Part shown: positions 13,461 through 24,634 of the stretch, in pieces
How positions within the stretch are numbered: the first letter of the stretch is position 1
Layout: the number at the start of each line of letters is the position of its first letter
Assembly: GCF_035594125.1 (NCBI RefSeq)
Contig: NW_026973728.1
Coordinates: forward strand, 459,731 to 523,730
Source of the DNA: Scylla paramamosain
Lineage: Eukaryota > Arthropoda > Malacostraca > Decapoda > Portunidae
Length of the DNA: 64,000 nt
Reading direction: 5' to 3'
The notes under the pieces: model-generated
What the model saw: the letters and a program-made list of their open reading frames with translations, nothing else
Told to the model about the DNA's origin: nothing
Database searches by the model: none
Made by a program: the position numbers and the translations under genes

Positions 13461-13547
13461 CAGTGTTTTACGTAGAAAAACGCTAAAACAGATGCAAACC
13501 AACGAATATGAAGAAACAGAATAACATTACCAAAAAAGGTATATTTT
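13461..13547 (+). repeat. Monomer E2
   Basis: Starts 'cagtgttttacgtag', then 'cgctaaaac' and 'gatgcaaaccaacgaatat', and ends 'attaccaaaaaaggtatatttt'-like. The 'gaataacattaccaaaaa' tail is the mark of class E. The core is about 9 bp short of a full monomer. It contains a TACGTA (SnaBI) site once per HOR in most copies. Confidence 0.9.
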
Positions 13548-13644
13548 CAGTGTTTTTGAGCTTCTTATCTACAAAAAACGCGAAAATGGATAGAAACCAC
13601 TCTATATTGAGATACAAAAGGACATAACGAGAAACTTGCATAAT
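13548..13644 (+). repeat. Monomer A1
   Basis: 97 bp. Class A: 'gagcttctta' start, 'acgcgaaaatggat' core, and a tail 'aaaggacat' with 'gagaaac' and 'ataat'. Its partner in the second half is A2. Confidence 0.9.
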
Positions 13645-13794
13645 GAGTGTTTTATAGTTTCACAACAACCACAAGGCAAAAAACGAAAAAAACATGTGTA
13701 TATGGATAAGTTTCTTAGATACCAAAATGCTGAAACTGAGGAATAACACTCTTAATTGAGAATACAGAACAACCTTACGATATGCGTGTATTTT
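13645..13794 (+). repeat. Monomer B1 (extended)
   Basis: 150 bp. It holds two partial B cores, 'atagtttcacaacaaccac' and 'tttcttagataccaaaatgc', followed by the class B tail 'gaataacactcttaattgag' and 'gtgtatttt'. The extra ~54 bp relative to a plain B monomer looks like an internal partial duplication fixed in the HOR. Confidence 0.85.
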
Positions 13795-13890
13795 GACTGT
13801 TTTTCACATTCTTAGTTACCAAAACCTCAAATTGCATGCAAAACTAGCTTTATGTGGTAAAATAATGACATTACCAGAAAACTGTCTTTT
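13795..13890 (+). repeat. Monomer C1
   Basis: 96 bp. Class C: 'cacattcttagttacc' core, 'attgcatgc', tail 'gacattaccagaaaa' and 'gtctttt'. Confidence 0.9.
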
Positions 13891-13985
13891 GAGTGTTTTT
13901 GAGCGTGTTAGGCAATAAAGCACTAAAAAGGAGGGCAATCACATTACATGGGAATAAAACCATCTTTTACCAAGAACTTGCCTTT
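13891..13985 (+). repeat. Monomer D1
   Basis: 95 bp. Class D: 'gagcgtgttaggcaataaag' core, 'gggcaatcacattacatggg', tail 'ttttaccaagaacttgcc'. Confidence 0.9.
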
Positions 13986-14081
13986 AAGTGTTTTTGAGCT
14001 CCTTATATACCAAAACGCTAAAGCGCATGCAAAACACCCTTTATGGAGAAACAGATTAAAATTACCAAAAACATGTATTTT
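13986..14081 (+). repeat. Monomer E1
   Basis: 96 bp. Class E: 'gagctccttatataccaaaa' core, 'gcatgcaaaacaccctttat', and the 'attaccaaaaacatgtatttt'-type tail shared with E2. Confidence 0.9.
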
Positions 14082-14178
14082 GAGAGTTTTTGATCATGAT
14101 ACCTCTAAAAACGCTTTAATAAATGCAAAAAACCCTATGTCTGGGAAACGAAAGGACATTAGGAGAAACGTGTATTAT
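14082..14178 (+). repeat. Monomer A2
   Basis: 97 bp. Class A: 'gatcatg' start, 'aaaaacgctt' core, tail 'gaaacgaaaggacatt' and 'gaaacgtgtattat', matching A1. Confidence 0.9.
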
Positions 14179-14253
14179 GAGTCTTTTTAAGTTCCATAAG
14201 TACCAAAAAGCTAAAACCTCTTTATAGAGAAGAAAAAAGTAAATAAATCAATA
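14179..14253 (+). repeat. Monomer B2 with A-rich end
   Basis: 75 bp. Class B start 'aagttccataagtaccaaaa', then 'ctctttatagaga'. The usual B tail is replaced by an A-rich stretch made of 'aaataa' units, whose length varies between HOR copies. In this copy part of the usual 'cccacaaataacactc' is missing. Confidence 0.85.
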
Positions 14254-14280
14254 GGATTTTCTTTTTTTGTTATTCTTCTT
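14221..14280. other. A-run/T-run linker (example of ~50)
   Basis: At the B2/C2a boundary every intact HOR has an A-rich stretch ('aaataa' units) directly followed by a T run and 'ttcttcataggtacc' or 'catcttcataggtacc'. Other copies lie near 690, 1,820, 2,900, 5,520, 10,095, 11,175, 13,150, 15,360, 17,590, 18,685, 20,890, 22,020, 23,140, 24,240, 27,900, 30,125, 31,240, 33,410, 34,510, 36,665, 37,765, 38,845, 45,435, 47,120, 48,240, 49,355, 52,595, 53,715, 54,530, 56,190, 61,745 and 62,850. Length varies a lot, as expected of low-complexity DNA. Confidence 0.85.
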
Positions 14281-14360
14281 CATAGGTACCGAGATCACAA
14301 AATTCTGGCAAAATTCAGGGAAATTTTATGAAAAAAGAACATTATTAAAAAAGTTAATTT
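14254..14360 (+). repeat. Monomer C2a with T-rich head
   Basis: 107 bp. Starts in a T run, then 'ttcttcataggtacc' and 'aaaattctggcaaaattcag', ending '...aaaaaagttaatttt'. The head aligns with class C 'cacattcttagttacc'. It holds the GGTACC (KpnI) site that recurs once per HOR. Confidence 0.85.
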
Positions 14361-14457
14361 TAGCTTTTTTTTCGGACTGTTATGCACAAAACCCTAAAGT
14401 GCATGCAAAGCCAACTATATATGGAAATTAAACGACTTTACGAGAAACCTGTGTTTC
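14361..14457 (+). repeat. Monomer C2b
   Basis: 97 bp. 'tagctttttt', 'cggactgttatg', 'accctaaagtgcatgcaaag', then a class C tail 'gactttacgagaaacctgtg'. It is the second C monomer of the half-unit, so the HOR is 11 rather than 10 monomers. Confidence 0.85.
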
Positions 14458-14552
14458 TAGTGTTTTTCAGCATGTTAGTCACCAAAACAATTAACAATAT
14501 GGAATTCATTGTATTTGGGAATCCAAAACAAATTACTGAAAACGTGTCTTTT
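14458..14552 (+). repeat. Monomer D2
   Basis: 95 bp. Class D: 'cagcatgttagtcaccaaaa', 'aatatggaattcatt', 'gggaatccaaaacaaa', tail 'ttactgaaaacgtgtctttt'. It pairs with D1 through the 'ttagg/t-ca' core and the 'gggaat' plus 'aaaac' middle. Confidence 0.9.
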
Positions 14553-16639
14553 CCGTGTTTTAAGTAGAAAAATGCTAAAACGGATGCAAACCAGCCAACA
14601 TGAAAAAATAGAATAAGTTTACCAAAAGGTATATTTTGAGTATTTTTGAGCTTTTTACAAAAAAAAAAAAAAAAAAAATGCGAAAATGGATGGAAAGCTC
14701 TCTATATTGGTTAACAAAAGGACATTACGAGAAACGTGAATAATGAATGTTTTATAGATTTTCAAGAAGCACAAGGCAAAAAACGCAAAAACTCGTATAT
14801 ATGGAGAAGTTTCTTAGATACCAAAATGGTGAAACTCCTGAATAACACTATTAATTGAGAAACAGAACAACCTTACCAAATGCGTGTATTTTGAGTGTTT
14901 TTCACATTCTTAGTTACCAAAACCCCAAATTTTATGTGAAAGTAGCTTTATTTGGGAAAAAAAAAATGACATTACCAAAAAAGTGTCTTTTAAGTGTGAT
15001 TGCATGATAGGGGATAAAGCACAAAAAAGCAGGGCAATCACATTACATGGGAATAAAATCAACTTTTACCAAGTGTTTTTCTAAGTGTTTTTGAGCTCCT
15101 TATATACCAAAACGCTAAAACGCATGCAAAACACCCTTTATTTAGAAACAGAATAACATTACCAAAAACATGTATTTTGAGTGTTTTTGATCATATTACC
15201 TATAAAAACGCTTAAATACATGCAAAGAATCTTATGTTTGGGAAACGAAAGGACATTTCGAGAAACGTGTATTTTGAGTGTTTTTAAGTTCTTTAAGTAC
15301 CAAAAAGCTAAAACCCACAAATAACACTATTTATAGAGAAAAAAAAAATAAATAAAAAAATAGGATTTTTTTTTTCATCTTCATAGGTACCGAGATGCTA
15401 AAATTCTGCCAAAATTCAGGGAAATTATGTGAAAAAAGAACATTATGAAAAAGAGTTAATTTTAGCTTTTTTTTCGGACTGCTATGTACCAAACCCTAAA
15501 GTGCATGCAAAGCCACCTATATGGGGAAATTAAACGACCTTACCAGAAACCTGTCTTCTGTGTTTTTTTTCAGCATGTTAGCCACCAAAACGATAAATAA
15601 TATGGAAGTCACTCAATGTGGGAATCCATCACAAAATTACTGAAAAAGTGTCTTTTCCGTGTTTTACGTAGAAAAACGCTAAATCGGATGCAAACCAACG
15701 AATATGGAGAAATAGAATAACATTACCAAAAAGGTATATTTTGAGTGTTTTTGAGCTTCTTACCTTCAAAAAACGCGAAAATGGATGGAAAGCACTCTAT
15801 ATTGGGATACAAAAGGACATTACGAGAAACGTGTATAATGAGTGTTTTATAGTTTCACAACAGCAACAAGGCAAAAATCGCAAAATTCGGTGTATATGGA
15901 GAAGTTTCTTAGATACCAAAATGCTGAAACTCAGAAATAACACTCTTATTTAAGAATACAGAAAAACCTTACGAAATGCATGTATTTTGAGTGCTTTTCA
16001 CATTCTTAGTTACCAAAACCAAAAATTGCATGCGAAACTAGCTTTATGTGGGAAAAAAAGACATTACCAAAAAAGTGTCTTTTGAGTGTTTTTGAGAGTG
16101 TTAGGCACTAAAGCACTAAAAAGGAGGGCAATCACATTATATGGGAATAAAACCAACTTTTACCAAGATCCTGCCTTTACGTGTTTTTGAGCTTCTTACA
16201 TACCAAAAGACTAAAACGCTTGCACAACACCCTTTATGGAGAAACAGAATAACATTACCAGAAACATGTATTTTGAGTGTTTTTCATCATGTTACCTATA
16301 AAAATGCCTAAATACATGCAAAGAACCCTATGTTTGGAAAATGAAAGGACATTACGAAAATCGTGTATTATGAGTGTTTTTAAGTTCCTTAAGTACCAAA
16401 AAGCTAAAACCCACAAATAACTTTTTATAGAGAGAGAAAAAAAAATTTGTTTTTCATCTCCATATGTACCGAGATGCCAAAATTCTGGCAAAATTCATGG
16501 AAATTTTGTAAAAAAAAAATCATTATAAAAAAAATAATTCTAGCTTTTTTCCGGAGTTATGTACAAACTCTGAAGTGCATGCAAATTCACCTATATGGGG
16601 AAATTTCACGACTTTACCAGAAACCTGTCTTTTGAGTGT

Positions 16640-17090
16640 TTTTCAGCAATCTTAACAATATTACTTAAAGCGTGTCTTTTCAGTGATTTACGTAGAAAAA
16701 CGCTAAAACGGTGCAAACCAACCAATATGAAGAAATAGAATAACATTACAAAAAAGATATATTTTGATGTGTTTTTGAGCTTATCACCTACAAAAAATGC
16801 AAAAATGGATGGAAAGCACTTTATATTGGCAAAGAAGAGGACATTACGAGAAACGTGTATGAGTGTTTTATAGTTTGACAAAAACCACAAGGTAAAATAC
16901 TCAAAAACTAGTGTACATAAAGAAGTTCTTACATACCAAAAAGCTGAAACTCATCAATAACACTTTTAATTTTGAATCAGAAATACCTTACCAAATGTGT
17001 GTATTAGAAAAGTTTCTTACATACCAAAATGCTGAAACTCATGAATAACACTTTTAATTAAGAAATAGAACTACCTTACTAAACCCTGTG
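16640..17090 (+). repeat. Short-D2 / long-B1 cassette, copy 1
   Basis: A D2 monomer lacking its middle (~55 bp; 'cagcaatcttaacaatatta', ~16,646) is followed one monomer set later by a B1 whose tail is duplicated ('gtgtattagaaaagtttctt', ~17,000). The same pair of oddities occurs near 29,200/29,570, 35,740/36,100 and 51,660/52,025. Each long unit measures 1.19-1.22 kb. Confidence 0.85.
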
Positions 17091-20000
17091 TTTTGAGTTT
17101 TTTTTTCACATTCTTAGTTAGCAAAACCCCAAATTCCATGCAAAACTAGCTTTATGTGGGAAAAAAAAATGATATTACCAGAAAAGTGTCTTTTGAGTGT
17201 TTTTGAGCGTGTTAGGCAATAAAGCACTAAAAAGCAGGGGAATCACATTACATGGAAATAATAACAACTTTTACCAAGAACTTGCCTTTAAGTGTTTTTG
17301 AGCTCATTACATACGAAAACGCTAAAACGCATGCAAAACACCTTTTATGGAGAAAGAGAATAAAATTACCAAAAACATATATTTTGAGTGTTTTTGATCA
17401 TGTTATCTATAAAAACGCTTAAATACATGCAAGAAAACTTATGTAAACATAAGAAACATAAGAAACATAAGAAACAAAAGGACATTATGAGAAATGTGTA
17501 TTATAAGTGTTTTTAAGTTCCTTAAGTACCAAAAAGGTAAAACCCACAAATAACACTTTTTATTTAGAAAAAAAAGTAAGAAAATAAAAAAATAGGATTT
17601 TTTTTTTTGTTTTTCATCTTCATAGGTACCGATATGAAAAAAATTCTGGGAAAATTCAGGACTATTATATGTTAAAAAAAAATTATCAAAAAAGTAAATT
17701 TTAGCTTTTTTTTCGGACTGTTATGTCCCAAACCCTAAAGTGCATCAAAAGACTCCTATATGAGGAAATTAAACGACCTTACCAGAAATCTGTTTTTTGA
17801 GCGTTTTCCAGCATGTTAGGCACCAAAACGATAAATAATAAGGAACTCACTCTATATGAGAATCCAAAACAAAATTACTGAAAACGTGTTTTTTCTTTCT
17901 TTTACGTAGAAAAACGCTAAAACGGATGCAAACCTACCAATATCAAGAAATAGAAAAACATTACCAAAAAGGTATATTTTTAGTGTTTTTGAGCTTGTTA
18001 CCTACAAAAAACGCGAAAATTCATGCAAAGCACTCTATATTAAAAAACAAAAGGACTTTGCAAGAAAAGTGCATAATGAGTTTTTATAGTTCAAAAGAAC
18101 CAAAAGGCTAAAAACACAAAAACTCATGTATATGGAGAAGGTTCCTAGATACCAAAATGCTGAGACTCATGAATAACACTCTTAATTGAGAAACAGAACA
18201 ACCATACTAAATGCGTGTATTTTGAGTGCTTTTCACATTCTTAGTTACCAAAACCCCAAATTGCATGCGAAACCACCTTTATGTGAGAAAAAAATGACAT
18301 TACCAGAAAAGTGTCTTTTAGGTGTTTTTGAGCATGATAGGCAATAAAGCACTAAAAAGCAGGGCAATCATATTACATTGGAATAACACCAATGCCTTTA
18401 AGTGTTTTTGAGGTCCTTATATACCAAACCGCTAAAACGAATACAAAAACAAACTTTATGGAGAAACAGAACAACATTACCAAAAACATGTATTTTTAGT
18501 TTTTTTGATATTGTTATCTATAAAAACGCTTAATTACATGCAAAGAACATTATGTTTGGGAAACAAAAGGATATTACGAGAAACGTGTATTATGAGTATT
18601 TTTTAAGTTCCTTAAGTACCAAAAAGCTAGAACCCACCAATAACACTCTTTATTTAGAAAATAAAAAATAAAAATATAAAAAAAATAAGAATTTTTTTTT
18701 TTTTATATTCATATTCATAGGTACAGAGATGCCAAAATTCTGGGAAAATTCAGGGCAATCATATGATAAAAGAGTATTATCAAAGAAGTAAATTTCCGTT
18801 TTTTTTTTTATCGGACTGTTATGTACCAAACCTTAAAGTGCATGCAAAGACTCCTATATGAGGAAATTAAACGACCTTACAAGAAATATGTGTTTTGAGT
18901 GTTTTTTAGCATGTTAGGCACCAAAACGATAAATAATAAAGAACTCACCCTATATGGGAATCCAAAAAAAAGCAACTGAAAACGTGTCTTCTCAGTGTTT
19001 TACGTAGAAAAACTCTAAAACGGATGCAAAGCAACCAATATCAAGAAATAGAAAAACGTTACTAAAAAGGTATATTTTGAGTGTTTTTGAGCATGTTACC
19101 TACAAAAAACGCGAAAATTCATGCAAAGCACTCTATTGGAAAAGAAAAGGACATTGCAAGAAAAGTGTATAATGAGTGTTTTATAGTTCAAAAGAACCGC
19201 AAGGCAAAAACCGCAAAATCTCGTGTATATGGAGAGGTTTCCTAGATACAAAAATGCTAAAACTCATGGATAACATCCCTAATTGAGAAACAGAAAAGCC
19301 TAAATAAATGCATGTATTTTGATTGCTTTTCACATTCTTATCAAAACCCAAAATTGCGTGCGAAAATAGATTTGTGGGGAAAAAAAAAAAAACTTTACCA
19401 GAAAAGTGTATTTTGGGTGTTTTTGAGCATGATAGAAAATAAAGCACTAAAAAGGAGGGGAATCACATTACATTAGAGGAAAACGAATTTTTACCAAGAA
19501 CTTGCATATATGTGTTTTTGAGCTTCTTATATACTAAAACACTAAAACGCATGCAAAACACTCTTTAAGGTGAAACAGAATAACATTACCAAAAACATGT
19601 ATTTTGAGTGTTTTTGATCATGTTACCAATAAAAACGCTTAAATAAATTGCAAATTTAAGCAATAAATGCTTAAATAAATGCAAAATTTTGTGTGTTTTT
19701 GAGTTTGTTACATAAAAAGAAACTCGAAAATGGATGCAAAGCACTCTATATAAGGAAAAAAAAGGACATAATGAGAAACGTGTATAATGAGTGTTTTATA
19801 GTTCACCAGAATCACACGGCAAAAAACGCAAAAATTCGACTGTATGGAGAAGTTTCTAAGATACCAAAATACTGAAACTCATGAATAACACTCTTAATCA
19901 AGAAACAGAACAACCTAAATGCGTGTATTTTGAGTGTTTTTTTTTACATTCTTAGTTACCAAAACCCCAAATTCCATGCGAAACTAGCTTTATGTGGGAA

Positions 20001-20137
20001 AAAAAATGACATTACCAGAAAAGTGTCTTTGAGTGTTTTTGAGTGTGTTAGGCAATAAAGCACTAAAAAGCAGGGCAATCACATTACATGGGAATAAAAC
20101 CAACTTTTACGAAGAACTTGCCTTTTAGTGTTTTTGA

Positions 20138-20503
20138 CACGCATTTAGTAAGTTTGCTGTTTCTCAATTAAGAGTGTTATTCATGAGTTTCAGCATTTAC
20201 ACGAGTTTTTGCGTTTTTTGCCTTTTGGATTTTTTGAACTATAAAACATTCCTTTTACATTTTTTTCGCAATGTTTTTCCGCTCTATGCGGGAATCTAAA
20301 AGAAAATTACTGAAAACGTGTCTTCTCAGTATTTTACGTAGGTAAAATACTGAGAAGATACGTTTTCAGTAATTTTCTTTTGGATTCCCGCATAGAGCGA
20401 GTTCCTTATTATTTATCGTTTTGGTGCCTAACATGCTGAAAAACACACAAAAGACAGATTTCTGGTAACGTCTTTAATTTCTTCATATGGGAGGCTTTGC
20501 ATG
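20138..20503 (-). repeat. Inverted HOR block, copy 1 (rearranged)
   Basis: After a + strand D1 the sequence flips: 'cacgcatttagtaag' is the reverse complement of a B1 end. Reverse-oriented B1, the end of A1, D2 and C2b follow, closing at 'ggctttgcatg' before a + strand D1. Unlike copies 2-4, the middle contains a forward piece of D2/E2 (20,280-20,339) back to back with its reverse complement. Most of A1 and E2 are missing. Confidence 0.85.
20280..20399. repeat. Near-perfect 120-bp palindrome
   Basis: Arms of 60 bp meet with no spacer at 20,339/20,340. Left arm runs from 'cgctctatgcgggaatc' to 'attttacgta'; right arm is its reverse complement, ending 'gattcccgcatagagcg'. I find three mismatched pairs: C/T in the 'aatc-aaaag' part, G/A in 'acgt-tc', and one pair two bases from the centre. 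The arms are the D2 end plus E2 start of a HOR copy. Confidence 0.9.
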
Positions 20504-23500
20504 TCTTTTCAGTGTTTTTGAGCGTCTTACGCAATAAAGCACTAAAAGCCAGGGCAATCACATTACATGGGAATAAAACAAAATTTTACCAAGAACTGGC
20601 CTTTAAATGTTTTTGAGCTCCTTACATAACAAAACGCTTAAACGCATGCAAAATACATTTTATGGAGAAACAGAATAACATTACCAAATACATATATTTT
20701 GAGTGTTTTTGATCATGTTATCTAAATAAACGCTTAAATACATGCAAAAAACCTTATGTTTGGGAAACGAAAGAACATTACAAGAAACGTGTATTATATG
20801 TGATTTTTAAGTTCCTTCAGTACCAAAAAAGCTAAAACCCACAAATAACACTCTTTAGAAAAAAAATAAATAAATAAATAAAAAAAATAAAAAAATGGAA
20901 ATTTTGTTTTTTGTTTTTCATCTTCATACGTACCGAATTGCCAAAATTCTGCCAAAATTCAGGGAATTTATGTGAAAAAAAGAGCATTATCATGAAAGTT
21001 AATAAAATTTATAGCTTTTTTTTCTGATTGTTATGTACCAAAACCTAAAGTGCTTCAAAGCCACCTATATAGGGAAGTTAAACGACTTTACCAGAAACCT
21101 GTCTTTTCAATGTTTTCAGCATGTTAGGCACCAATACGATAAATAATATGAAAATCAGTCAATATGTGAATCCAAAACAAAATTACTGAAAACGTGTCTT
21201 TTCAGTGTTTTACGTAGAAAAGCGCTAAAGCGGATACAAACCATCCGATATGAAGAAATAGAATAACATTACCAAAAAGATATTTTTTGGGTGTTTTTGA
21301 ACTTGTTACCTACAAAAAATGCAAAAATGGATGTAAAGCACTCTATATTAGGAAACAAAAGGACATTACGAGAAACGTGTATAATGAGTGTTTTATAGTT
21401 TTAAAAGAACCACAAGGCAATAAACGTAAAAACTCGTGTATATAGAGAAATTTTTACATACCAAAATGATGAAATGCATGAATAACACTTTTAAACAGAA
21501 CAGAACTACCTTACTACCTTAAACAGAACTACCTTACCAAATTGTGTATTTTAAGTGTTTTTCACATTCTTAGTTACAAAAATGCCAAATTACATGCGAA
21601 ACTAGCATCATTTGGGAAAAAAATGACATTACCAGAAAAGTGTCTTTTGAGTGTTTTTGAGCGTGATATGCAACAAAGCACTAAAAAGCAGAACGATCAC
21701 ATTATATGAGAATAAAACCAATTTGTACAAAGAATTTGCCTTTAAGTGTTTTTTAACCCCTTATATACCAAAACGCTAAAACGCATGAAAAACAAACTTA
21801 ATGGAGAAACAGAATAACATTACCAAAAACATGTATTTTGCGTGTTTTTGATCATGTTATCTATAAAAACGCTTAAGTACATGCAAAGAACATTATGTTT
21901 GGGAAACAAAAGGACATAACGAGAAACGTGTATTATGAATGTTTTTATAAGTTCCTTAAGTACCAAAAAGCTAAAACTCACAAATAACACTCTTTATTTA
22001 GAAAATAAAAAATAAAAAAATAAAATAAATAGGATTTTTTTTTTTGTTATTTATCTTCATAGGTACCGAGATACCAAAATTCTGGAAAGATTCAGGGCAA
22101 TTATGTGATAAAAGAATATTATCAAAAAAAGTTAATTTCAGCTTTTTTTTTCGGACTGTTATGTACCAAACCCTAAAGTGCATGCAAAGCCTCCAATATG
22201 AGGAAATTAAACGGCCTTACCAGAAATCTTTGTTTTGTGTGTTTTTTTACCATGTTAGGCACCAAAACGATAAATAATAAGGATCTCACTTCATATGGGA
22301 ATCCAAAACAAAGTTACTAAAAACGTGTCTTCTCAGTGTTTTACGTAGAAAAACGTTAAAACGGATGCAAACTAACCAATATCAAGAAATAGAAAAACGT
22401 TACCAAAAATGTATATTTTGAGTGTTTTTGAGCTTTTTACCTACAAAAACGCGAAAATTGATGCAAAGTACTCTATATTGGGAAAAAAAAGGACATTGCA
22501 AGAAAAGTGTATAATGAGAGTTTTATAGTTCAAAAGAACCACAAAGCAAACAACGCAAAAACTCGTGTATATGGAGAGATTTCTTAGATACCAAAATGCT
22601 GAAACTCATGAATAACACTCTTAATTGAGAAACAGAATAACCTTACTAAATGCGTGTATTTTGAGTGCTTTTCACACTCTTAGTTACCAAAAACCCCAAA
22701 TTACATGCGAAAATAATTTTGTGGGGAAAAAATGACTTTACCAGAAAAGTATCTTTTCAATGTTTTTGAACGTGATAGGTAATAAAGTACTCAAAAGCAA
22801 GACAATCACATTATATTGGAATAAAACCATTTTTTACCAAGAACTTGCCTTTAAGTGTTTTTGAGCTCCTTTTATACAAAACTGCTAAAACGCTTGCAAA
22901 ACACACTTTATGGAGAAACAGAATAACATTATAAAAACCTTGTATTTTGAATGTATTTAATCACGTTATCTATAAAAAACGCCTAAATACATGCAAAGAA
23001 CCTTATGTTTGGGAAACGAAAGGACATTACGAGAAACGTGTATTATGACTGTTTTTAATAACCTTAAGTACCAAAAAGGTCAATCCCACAAATAACACTC
23101 TTTATTGAGAAAAAATGAATAAATAAATAAAAAATAAAAAAATAGGATTATTTTATTTATTTTTTTTATTTATCTTCATAGGTACCAAAATGCCAAAATT
23201 CTGGGAAAATTCAGGGATTTTATATGATAAAAGAATATTACCAAAAAAGTTAATTTTAGCTTTTTTATATACCAAACCCTAAAGTGCATGCAAAGCCTCC
23301 TATATAGGGAAATTCAACCACCTTATCAGAAATCTCTCTTTTGAGTGTTGTTCAGCATGTTAGGCACCAAAACAGTAAATAATAAGGAACTCACTGTATA
23401 TGGGAATTCAAAACAAAATTACTGGAAACGTGTCTTCTCAGTGTTTTACGTAGAAAAACGCTAACACGGATGCAAACAAACCAATATAAAGAAATAGAAA

Positions 23501-24573
23501 AACATTACCAAAAAGGTATATTTTGAGTGTTTTTGAGCTTTTTACCTATAAAAAACACGAAAATTGATGCAAAGCACTCTATAATGGGAAAGAAAAGGAC
23601 ATTCCATGAAAAGTGTATAATGAGTGTTTTATAGTTCAAAAGAACCATAAGGCAAAAAATGCAAAAGCTAGTGTATATGAAGAAGTTTCGTAGATACCAA
23701 AATGCTGAAACTCATGAACAACACTCTTAATTGAGAAACAGAACAATCTTACTAAATGTGTGTATTTTGAGTGCTTTTTTACATTCTTAGTTACCAAAAC
23801 TCCAAATTGCATGCGAAATCAGCTTTATGTGGGAAAAAAATGAAATTACCAGAAAAATGTCTTTTAAGTGTTTTTGAACGTGTTAGGCAAAGAAGCACTG
23901 AAAAGCAGGGCAATCACATTACATTGGAATGAAACCAATTTTTAATAATAACTTGCCTTTAAGTGTTTTTGAGCTCCTTATATACCAAAACACTAAAACG
24001 CATGGAAAATACACTTTATGGTGAAACAGAATAACATTACCAAAAACATGTATTTTCAGTGTTTTTGATCATGTAACCAATAAAAACGCTTAAATACATG
24101 CAAAGAACCCTATTTTTGGGAAATGAAAGGACATTACGAGAAACGTGTATTATGAGTGTTTTTAAGTTCATTAAGTACGAAAAGCTAATAGCCACAAATT
24201 ACACTCTTTATTGAGAAAAAAACAAATAAATCAATAAAAACATACAATATTTTTTTTTCATTTTTATTCATCTTCACAGGTAAAGAGATGCCAAAATTCG
24301 GGCAAATTTCAGAAAATTATATAAAATAAGAACATTATCAAAAAAGTTAAATTTAGCTTTTTTTTTCTTACTGTTATGTACCAAACTCCTAAAGTGCATG
24401 CAAAGCCACCTATATGGGGAAATTAAACGTCTTTGCCCGAAAACTGTCTTATGAGTGTTTTTCAGCATGTTAGGAACCAACACGATAAAACCCAAGAAAG
24501 TCAATCTATATGGGAATCCAAAACAAAATTTCTGAAAACGTTTCTTTTCGGTGTTTTACGTAGAAAACACTAA

Positions 24574-24634
24574 AATGTTATTCTGTTTCACCATAAAGTG
24601 TATTTTACACTTTATGGTGAAAGAGAATAACATT
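24574..24634. repeat. Fold-back inverted repeat at an E2/E1 junction
   Basis: 27-bp arms separated by 7 bp ('tatttta'). Left arm 'aatgttattctgtttcacc' plus 'ataaagtg' is the reverse complement of an E1 middle; right arm 'cactttatggtgaaagag' plus 'aataacatt' is the + strand E1. One mismatched pair. The join removes A1 to D1 from this HOR copy. Confidence 0.9.

Larger units (their letters stand above)
13461..14552 (+). repeat. Reference copy of the 11-monomer HOR
   Basis: An intact copy, 1,092 bp, chosen to define monomer limits: E2 13,461-13,547; A1 13,548-13,644; B1 13,645-13,794; C1 13,795-13,890; D1 13,891-13,985; E1 13,986-14,081; A2 14,082-14,178; B2 14,179-14,253; C2a 14,254-14,360; C2b 14,361-14,457; D2 14,458-14,552. 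The next E2 begins at 14,553. Six monomers measure 95-97 bp; C2b is also 97. E2 is shorter (87), B1 longer (150), B2 and C2a meet in an A-run/T-run linker. The HOR is a doubled A-B-C-D-E cycle in which C occurs twice in the second half. Confidence 0.9.
9465..20137 (+). repeat. HOR satellite array, segment IIa
   Basis: HOR copies in + orientation, with E2 starts near 10,391, 11,497, 13,461, 14,553, 15,658, 16,681, 17,899 and 18,994. Spacings are about 1.09-1.11 kb, with these exceptions: the 11,497-13,461 interval holds a deleted D2-E2-A1 join at ~12,460; 15,658-16,681 is a short-D2 unit of ~1.02 kb; 16,681-17,899 is a long-B1 unit of ~1.22 kb. At ~19,650-19,690 an A2 runs into an A1 with B2 to E2 missing. 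The first B monomer after the LINE (~9,526) has the plain ~96-bp form found in monomeric blocks, not the 150-bp B1 form of the HOR. No gene seen. Confidence 0.95.

Noticed and set aside
14221..14275. SINE or LINE poly-A tail at the B2/C2a boundary
   Set aside because: The A-rich stretch is followed by a T run and by recognisable class C sequence, and no foreign body precedes it; low-complexity expansion at a monomer boundary explains it.
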